From positions 412,407 to 476,406 of the forward strand of contig JAOWBW010001044.1 in the NCBI GenBank assembly GCA_026119855.1: a stretch of 64,000 bases of DNA, read 5' to 3'. Positions 58,173 through 64,000 of the stretch are shown here, piece by piece (positions within the stretch are counted from its first letter, which is position 1; each line of letters starts with the position of its first letter). The stretch is from Campanula takesimana (taxonomy: Eukaryota; Streptophyta; Magnoliopsida; Asterales; Campanulaceae). The translations under genes were made by a program, and so were the position numbers. Under the pieces are notes generated by a model that saw only the letters and a list, made by a program, of their open reading frames with translations, had not been told where the DNA came from and ran no database searches.

Positions 58173-59234
58173 GATGCCGACACGTGCTCTCACGCACGAT
58201 GCACGGTCCTACGCCCTTGAGCTAGACCGCATGCCCGGATGCCGACACGTGCTCTCGCGCACGATGTACGATGCACGGTCCTACGCCCTCGAGCTAGACC
58301 GCATCCCCGGATGCCGACACGTGCTCTCGCGCACGATGTACGATGCACGGTCATACGCCCTCGAGCTAGACCGCATGCCGGATGCCGACACGTGCTCTCG
58401 CGCACGATGTACGATGCACGGTCCTACGCCCTCGAGCTAGACCGCATCCCCGGATGCCGACACGTTCTCTCGCGCACGATGTACGATGCACGGTCCTACG
58501 CCCTCGAGCTAGACCGCATCCCCGGATGCCGACACGTGCTCTCGCGCACGATGTACGATGCACGGTCCTACACCCTCGAGCTAGATCGCATGCCCGGATG
58601 CCGACACGTGCTCTCACGCACGATGTACGATGCATGATGCACGGTCCTACGCCCTTGAGCTAGACCGCATGCCCGGATGCCGACACGTGCTCTCACGCAC
58701 GATGTACGATGCACGGTCCTACGCCCTCGAGCTAGACCGCATGCCCGGATGCCGACACGTGCTCTCACGCACGATGTACGATACACGATGCACGGTCCTA
58801 CGCCCTTGAGCTAGACCGCATGCCCGGATGCCGACACGTGCTCTCACGCACGATGTACGATGCACGGTCCTACACCCTTGAGCTAGACCGCATGCCCGGA
58901 TGCCGACATGTGCTCTCACGCACGATGTACGATGCACGGTCCTACGCCCTCGAGCTAGACCGCATGCCCGGATGCCGACACGTGCTCTCACGCACGATGT
59001 ACGATGCACGGTCCTACGCCCTCGAGCTAGACCGCATGCCCGGATGCCGACTCGTGCTCTCGCGCACGATGTACGATGCACGGTCCTACGCCCTCGAGCT
59101 AGACCGCATCCCCGGATGCCGACACGTACTCTCACGCACGATGTACGATGCACGGTCCTACGGCCTCGAGCTAGACCGCATGCCCGATGTTAGCACGTGC
59201 TCTCATGCACGATGCGCAGTCATACGCCCTCAGA
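58173..59234. repeat. 72-bp minisatellite, about 15 units
   Basis: Units start GATGCCGACACGTGCTCTC at 58173, 58238, 58310, 58381, 58453, 58525, 58597, 58676, 58748, 58827, 58899, 58971, 59043, 59115 and 59186 (last partial). Most are 72 bp, two are 79 (an extra 7 bp near GTACGAT) and a few are 71 or shorter. Each has CGTGC-N6-GCACG, and 11 of 15 keep CACGTG. Because 72 is divisible by three, several frames stay open on both strands; these are not genes. Confidence 0.95.
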
Positions 59235-59239
59235 ATACT

Positions 59240-59760
59240 CAACAAGTCACCGGGCTTATCTTATTTATGGTGCCATCGGGCCCATTTCATTCATGAAGCG
59301 GTTATGCTTATCTTATTTATGGCGCTATCGGGCCCATCTTATTTATGTAGCATTCGTGCTTATCTTATTTATGAAGCCATTGGGCCCAGCTTCTTATGAA
59401 GGCTTACGGATTTCATTTTATTTACGAAGCGGTTGTGCTCAACTTATTTATGAAGCATTCGTGCTTATCTTATTTATGAAGCCATTGGGCCCAGCTTCTT
59501 ATGAAGGCTTACGGATTTCATTTTATTTACGAAGCGGTTGTGCTCAACTTATTTATGAAGCGTTCGTGCTTATCTTATTCATGATGCCATCGGGCTCGAC
59601 TTCTTACGGAGGCTTACGGGTTCCATTTTATTTACGAAGCGGTCGCGCTCACCTTGTTTATCCAGCCATCAAGCTCATCTCACTTAAGATGCCATAGGGC
59701 ATATCTATTCATGAAGCGACCGAGCCATTCTATTCATAGAGCCACCGGACTCATCTTATT
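59240..59760. repeat. TTATTTATGAAGC-type degenerate tandem repeat
   Basis: Short units of TTATTTATGAAGCCATTGGG type. A 107-bp block (CATTCGTGCTTATCTTATTT...) is repeated at about 59350 and 59457 and partly at 59564. Related words reappear at 60905-61075 (CATTATGATGTCTATGGGCT, CTTATTATGGACG). Confidence 0.8.
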
Positions 59761-61651
59761 TATTGCGGCTCCAAAATTAATACGATTGCAAAGCCTACGG
59801 GCGGTTTGACATCATGCCGCGACCAGACGCTTCAATAAGCCTTCGGGCAAACACTTTAAAGCTTGATGCAGGTTCGTGTACCTCATGGTTCCCCGCAACT
59901 CGGGGGCTTCAGGTCCTTAGGATGAGCTGGCCCGACCCTTCTTGTTAGCTGCGGGCCTCGCTGAAAATCTTGTCCCCGACAACCTCTTTAGAGGTCTATA
60001 TATATTTGGAATCCAGCACTTATTCGTCCAAATTGTTGGCGATCTATGGAGCTTGGGGGCTAAATCGACTGATGGCCGTCATTACATCCGTTAAATACTT
60101 AATGGGATCTATCAAATCTACGCCAATCGACATCAGGTCGTATCTCTCCATCCTCTCAGTTTAATAAATGCTTTTCATATAGCTTTATCAGTCAATAAAT
60201 CGAGAGCATGATTAATAACTTGATTACATGTTACAATTACTTTGAGCGTAAACAAAAGATATATAGCGTGCAATATTACTTGCTATATCGCAATAGTGCT
60301 TACTATTTGAATGCTCTATAAACGAAATGCATGATCATGAGTAAAATTCCATGCCTATTTCCATGATTTATATTGTGAATTAGTATTCTCTTCAGAATAT
60401 GCTTATGAAAATATCTGTTACTTAAGTGCAGCAAATATTCACCTTATTGCGGATATGCTCCGTCCCGATATAATGTATTGGATTAACATGCTACCTTGTT
60501 ATATATAGCAACTTTATCATAACAATAGATAAATAGCATTACATGCTTCTGTTGGCTTAAATGTTGCGGAATTATACTCCCGAAATGCGCAAAATGACAT
60601 GCCATATATGTTTACTCGTTTTCCAAATCATGCTATATCAATTTGAATGTGCTTTAAAACTGTCGTTAATTGGTTCTTTGAAAGCTTATCATGAGAAAAT
60701 TCACGAAGTGCATGATGCCATAAAAAGTACTTGTTTAAAGTTGCTTATTCGACATGCGCAAGTGCCATTATTTTATCATATAGTTTAATTACTATCTATT
60801 CACTCGGCTTTCTACATAGTATTATAAAAAAAATACGCATATTTGATCAATACGCTTGTAGCGCAGCGAAGACCCTAACTGCAGTGATGCCTCCATTTTT
60901 ATCTCATTACGTTGCCTCCTCGGGCTCATATCATTATGATGTCTATGGGCTCTTCTCATTATGGAAGCCCACGGGCTAATCTTATTATGGACGATTATGA
61001 GCTTTTCTTATTATGGACGCCTACGGGCTCATCTTATTTATGATGCATCCGAGCTCATCTTATATACGGTGTTTCTCCGCTCATCTGTTTATAAAATTTA
61101 CGGGAACATCTTATTACGCCCTACACCGACCCACGACTCGGGGGCTGCACATATATCTCAGAGCATTAGGCCGACTTGACAGCTCGAGGATTCACATCTT
61201 TATTTGAGCGACCCGGGGCTTATTCTTCCCACTTTTATTGGATCGCTTATCCTGAGGATTTATGCCGCATTATTATTATTCTCGGAAACCTCTGAAGTAT
61301 ATTTTCAGACTTTATATGGACTTCTGATTATCTGATGGCATTCCCTCTTCTATATTCAGGAATCGTCGAGATATATGTTCAGACTCCCTCTGGGATGTCA
61401 ATCTATGTTATGGTGTTCACCCATCTACGGATCGAGTTCGCAGCCCGAGTTTCTATTCGTCTATTATAACGGTCACATTCTCGTCGTTGGATTATTCATC
61501 CATAAGCTATGTGCCCGCTTTGGTTATCCTCGGGAATCTCCGATATATATCTTCAGACTCTCTCCAGGATCTCTGCTGCCCGATGTGACCGAGTTCACGG
61601 CCCGCGATCTTACTTTACATGTTATAGCGACTGCCTCGTCTTGCAAACTCG
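59761..61651. other. Long non-coding retroelement region (Tat-like gypsy suspected)
   Basis: No coding similarity over almost 2 kb. Carries CTCGGGGGCT words (59896, 61135) and further short TTATTATGG repeats. Tandem repeats in long non-coding regions are known in Tat/Ogre-type gypsy elements, so this and 57641-59760 may be the untranslated region or LTR of such an element. Confidence 0.4.
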
Positions 61652-61906
61652 TGATAAATGACTATTTTATAGTCATTTAAGGTCTAAAAATATAGTTTAT
61701 TAGCTTTTATTCCACTTAAATTACTTATTTTCTACTCTTTATTTCATATAATGCACTTGGAGAATGTTTTTATGATGCAAACAGGTTTTTAGTACATTCT
61801 TGAGGAAAAAGGGAGCTAAGGCATCATCTTTGTGAAGGAAGAACGCTTGGAAAATAAGGAAATAAGCTAGTCCATTAAAAGTCAAGAGTCCAGTCAAAGC
61901 AAGGTC

Positions 61907-62013
61907 TGCTCGGCCGAGCAGTACCCTTGACTCGGCCGAGCATAGGGAATCAGAAAGGCAGATTTTTTTCGAAGGCTTGCTCGGCCGAGCACTTTCCTTG
62001 ACTCGGCCGAGCA
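61907..62013. repeat. Four GCTCGGCCGAGC palindromes
   Basis: TGCTCGGCCGAGCA at 61907-61920 and 61978-61991, CTCGGCCGAGCA at 61931-61942 and 62002-62013. Both of the latter follow CCTTGA, so the array is a duplicated pair. Confidence 0.95.
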
Positions 62014-62099
62014 CCCCCTGAATCAGCAAAAGGTGCCTTTTCAAATGAAGACCTCTCCAAGCACCCATCCGGGAAAGATTGCCTCCCCTCCTCCAAAGC

Positions 62100-62109
62100 T
62101 TATATATAG
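62100..62109 (+). promoter_or_regulatory. Putative TATA box of the Athila-like LTR
   Basis: TTATATATAG, about 90 bp after the palindrome array. Confidence 0.45.
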
Positions 62110-63071
62110 AAGTAGAAATCAGTGATTAAGATATCTAGAAACATTGTAAACTTACTATAGTGAAATTTGTACTCTCAAACATCAAATAATTCTCAGAATT
62201 TGTGAAAGACATTCATCATTTCTTGAACAAACTTCTGAGTTTCTCAAGGAATAATATCAAGAGGTTATTTTCAAGTCTTTGTCTCCATTTCAAGTTCAGA
62301 ATAAGTATCTCTACTCTTTATCTCATCTTCATCTTATTCTTCTCTTTTCACAAATGGCTTGTGAGTAATCCCCCTATTTCTTGGGTTGGAAATTAAACAA
62401 ACACTTGTATTTACTAATATTCTGCTCTAAATTTACTTTCTTCATCTTAAACAATTCTACTATATCAAACTTCAACGCCTACGACCATGATGACGTCCAT
62501 GGCTTGTATGAATCTTAGTTAATCAAGGGAAGTACTGATCGGAGAACCTTGATTAGCGGATCCATATAGTCAGAACTAAGTTCATTACTCACGAGAGTAG
62601 TGTAATGGCTTAGGGATGCTCCTTGAGTGGAAAGTATGCTGATTTTCATAAAGAAAACTTAATGGATTCTTACTAATTATGGGCCATCGAGAGATAGGGC
62701 ATAATTAGTATGAGAATACAAACGCTACTTGCTTGATCGTGAGAAGTAGTGTAGGCCTAGCATACCATCCTTGTTTTAAAATGAAACTTTAATCTAATAG
62801 AGCATGGATAGTTGATGAATATATGTTGTTGATGTTCCAATCCCGAGGATTCCTTAAAATATAAGAGTTTTTATCTAAGTTATAGTAATTGCAATTTCAT
62901 TTCTAGTTTAGTGACAAAACAATTTTATAACCCCCAATCATTTTCTTTTCTTTATTTTCTTATTCTAAGCAAAGATATTTTGTAAGTAAAGTTGTCCTCG
63001 TGGATCGACTCGCTCTTGCACTTTCTATACTACATACACCCGTGCACTTGCGGAATAAACGTAACAAGTTT

Positions 63072-63089
63072 TGGCGCCGTTGCCGGGGA
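63072..63089 (+). other. Primer-binding site, tRNA-Asp type
   Basis: TGGCGCCGTTGCCGGGGA is complementary to the 3' end of plant tRNA-Asp (CCCCGGCAACGGCGCCA) without mismatch over 17 nt. This site is characteristic of Athila and related gypsy elements. Confidence 0.93.
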
Positions 63090-63229
63090 CAACGGTTTAC
63101 TTTCAAAATTTTCTTTTGCTTACTGTTTTTAGTTTTTAGTTTAATTTTTTATTTTTTGTTGATTATCTAACATCCCGTCAAAGAATTTGTGTCTTTAAAA
63201 TTTTTTTTCATTTAGGTACTCTCGGAGTA

Positions 63230-63960
63230 TATGAAAAAAGCCCGGAAGCCTCTTGAAGAGTTTGATCCGGAGCCAGAAAGGACTTTCACGAAAGGTTAAG
63301 AAAATTTAGAGAATTCCTAGAAGCAGAAATGGCACAAAATGGTGACAAAATGGAGACGGTGACGGAGTACCTGCCACGCCACCACCTAGAACCCTTCGGG
63401 AGTTTGTTAACCCAAGTACCCGGGAACTAGGACACCAATCGTGGTGCCAAATGCCGACGCAGCCCTTTGAGATCAAGCCACAACTTTTGCACATGGTTAT
63501 GAATAACCAATTCGGTGGCTCGGTACTTGAAAATAATCATAATGAAATAAATGTCATTCAATCAACGGATCCAGAAAAGGATCATATAGACAAACTAAAT
63601 ACTTATGAAAAATATGTCAAAGGAATTAAGGAGTCAAGGGCCAATGATAAGAATATAGACTGGAAAAGGATGCTACATGACGAAGATGAAGGGGATGATA
63701 TCATAGAGAGGTCAAAAGAAGTAGCACCCAAGAAAAACACGGGATTTCGAGCATGTGAAGACTATCGTAAATTAATCCCGTCAAAGAAAAAGAATGGATG
63801 GCGCATGTGCATTGATCATAGCGCCTCAATCAAACCAACGGTTATGCAATGGAAAAATTGTCAAGGACAATAGGCCATCTCAATACCATGCCATTTCCAT
63901 TAAAAGAAAGGCGTCGAGCTAATGACGTTAAACAAGCATCATCGGAATAGTAACCGGTGG
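63230..63960 (+). pseudogene. Collapsed Athila-like gag-pol remnant
   Basis: Starts MKKARKPLEEFDPEPERTF (63230), typical of the gag N-terminus, and stops at 63297. At 63451 a frame with FEIKPQLLHMVMNNQFGG is the next conserved gag block. The same frame then moves to NGWRMCIDHSASIKPTV (about 63795-63842), a piece resembling the reverse transcriptase fingers. It stops at 63873 and is followed by GCGTCGAGCTAATGACGTTA, the kind of sequence found after pol. So nearly all of gag-pol is deleted within 750 bp. Confidence 0.7.
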
Positions 63961-64000
63961 ATTATTATTTATTTATTTATTTTTTCTTTTTTATTTTTTT

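Larger units (their letters stand above)
61652..63066 (+). mobile_element. 5' LTR of an Athila-like gypsy element
   Basis: About 1,415 bp, starting TGATAAATGACTATTTTATA and ending AACGTAACA, 5 bp before the primer site. Four palindromes at 61907-62013, TATA box near 62100 (CTTATATATAGAAG). The left edge is judged from the TG start and the change of sequence character; the other LTR is outside the window. Confidence 0.7.

Noticed and set aside
58123..59193. Long overlapping reading frames on both strands encoding 24-residue repeats
   Set aside because: They exist only because the DNA repeat is 72 bp. All frames repeat alike, there is no codon bias or start context, and unit length variants break them.
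58173..59234. CRISPR-like array
   Set aside because: Units are contiguous, with no unique spacers, in a plant nuclear context.

Overview
This window is eukaryotic nuclear DNA from a flowering plant, very probably a eudicot. The support is three class III peroxidase genes with spliced introns, plant-type Ty1/copia and Ty3/gypsy retroelements, many Stowaway, hAT and Mutator-type MITEs, and AT-rich spacers. A run of exactly 100 N (3724-3823) marks a scaffold gap. The species cannot be read from the sequence. Apart from the peroxidases, essentially all recognisable content is transposable-element sequence, much of it nested.

Layout. 1-1108 is the end of an LTR carrying a palindrome array. 2.0-3.7 kb holds MITEs. 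3.8-8.45 kb is a decayed Sirevirus-like copia element. 9.68-11.1 kb is peroxidase copy a (minus strand), with two homopolymer frameshifts. 11.2-16.3 kb is MITE-rich and AT-rich and ends at a Helitron-like terminus. 16.36-19.70 kb is a 5'-truncated copia element with its 3' LTR. 20.26-32.50 kb (block A) and 38.03-52.33 kb (block B) are two copies of one tandem duplication. Each copy carries an intact peroxidase (copies b and c) at its left end and half or all of a small gag-only copia element at its right end. Between the blocks lies a truncated minus-strand gypsy element (32.5-38.03 kb). 54.5-55.8 kb is a MITE cluster. 55.8-61.65 kb is a gypsy-type LTR with a tRNA-Glu primer site followed by divergent non-coding retroelement DNA, which includes an inverted LTR and a 72-bp minisatellite. 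61.65-64.0 kb is an Athila-like LTR with a tRNA-Asp primer site and a heavily deleted gag-pol remnant.

History. Blocks A and B act as empty-site controls for each other. A 1,077-bp foldback Mutator-type element sits in the intron of peroxidase b with a 9-bp target duplication, and peroxidase c has the empty site. A 3,550-bp solo LTR sits in block B with a 5-bp target duplication, and block A has the empty site. Peroxidases b (327 aa) and c (329 aa) keep the catalytic residues, eight conserved cysteines and a signal peptide. They are the only genes here that look able to make a host protein, a secreted haem peroxidase of the cell wall.

The most unusual recurring pattern is that several unrelated LTR elements carry arrays of short dyad-symmetric motifs in non-coding DNA: GGCACGGTCGTGCC at 404-581, GCTCGGCCGAGC at 61907-62013, GGGCGACCGCCC-type at 42725-42840, TGGTC-N9-GACCA at 34.4-35.1 kb, and CGTGC-N6-GCACG inside the 72-bp array at 58.2-59.2 kb.
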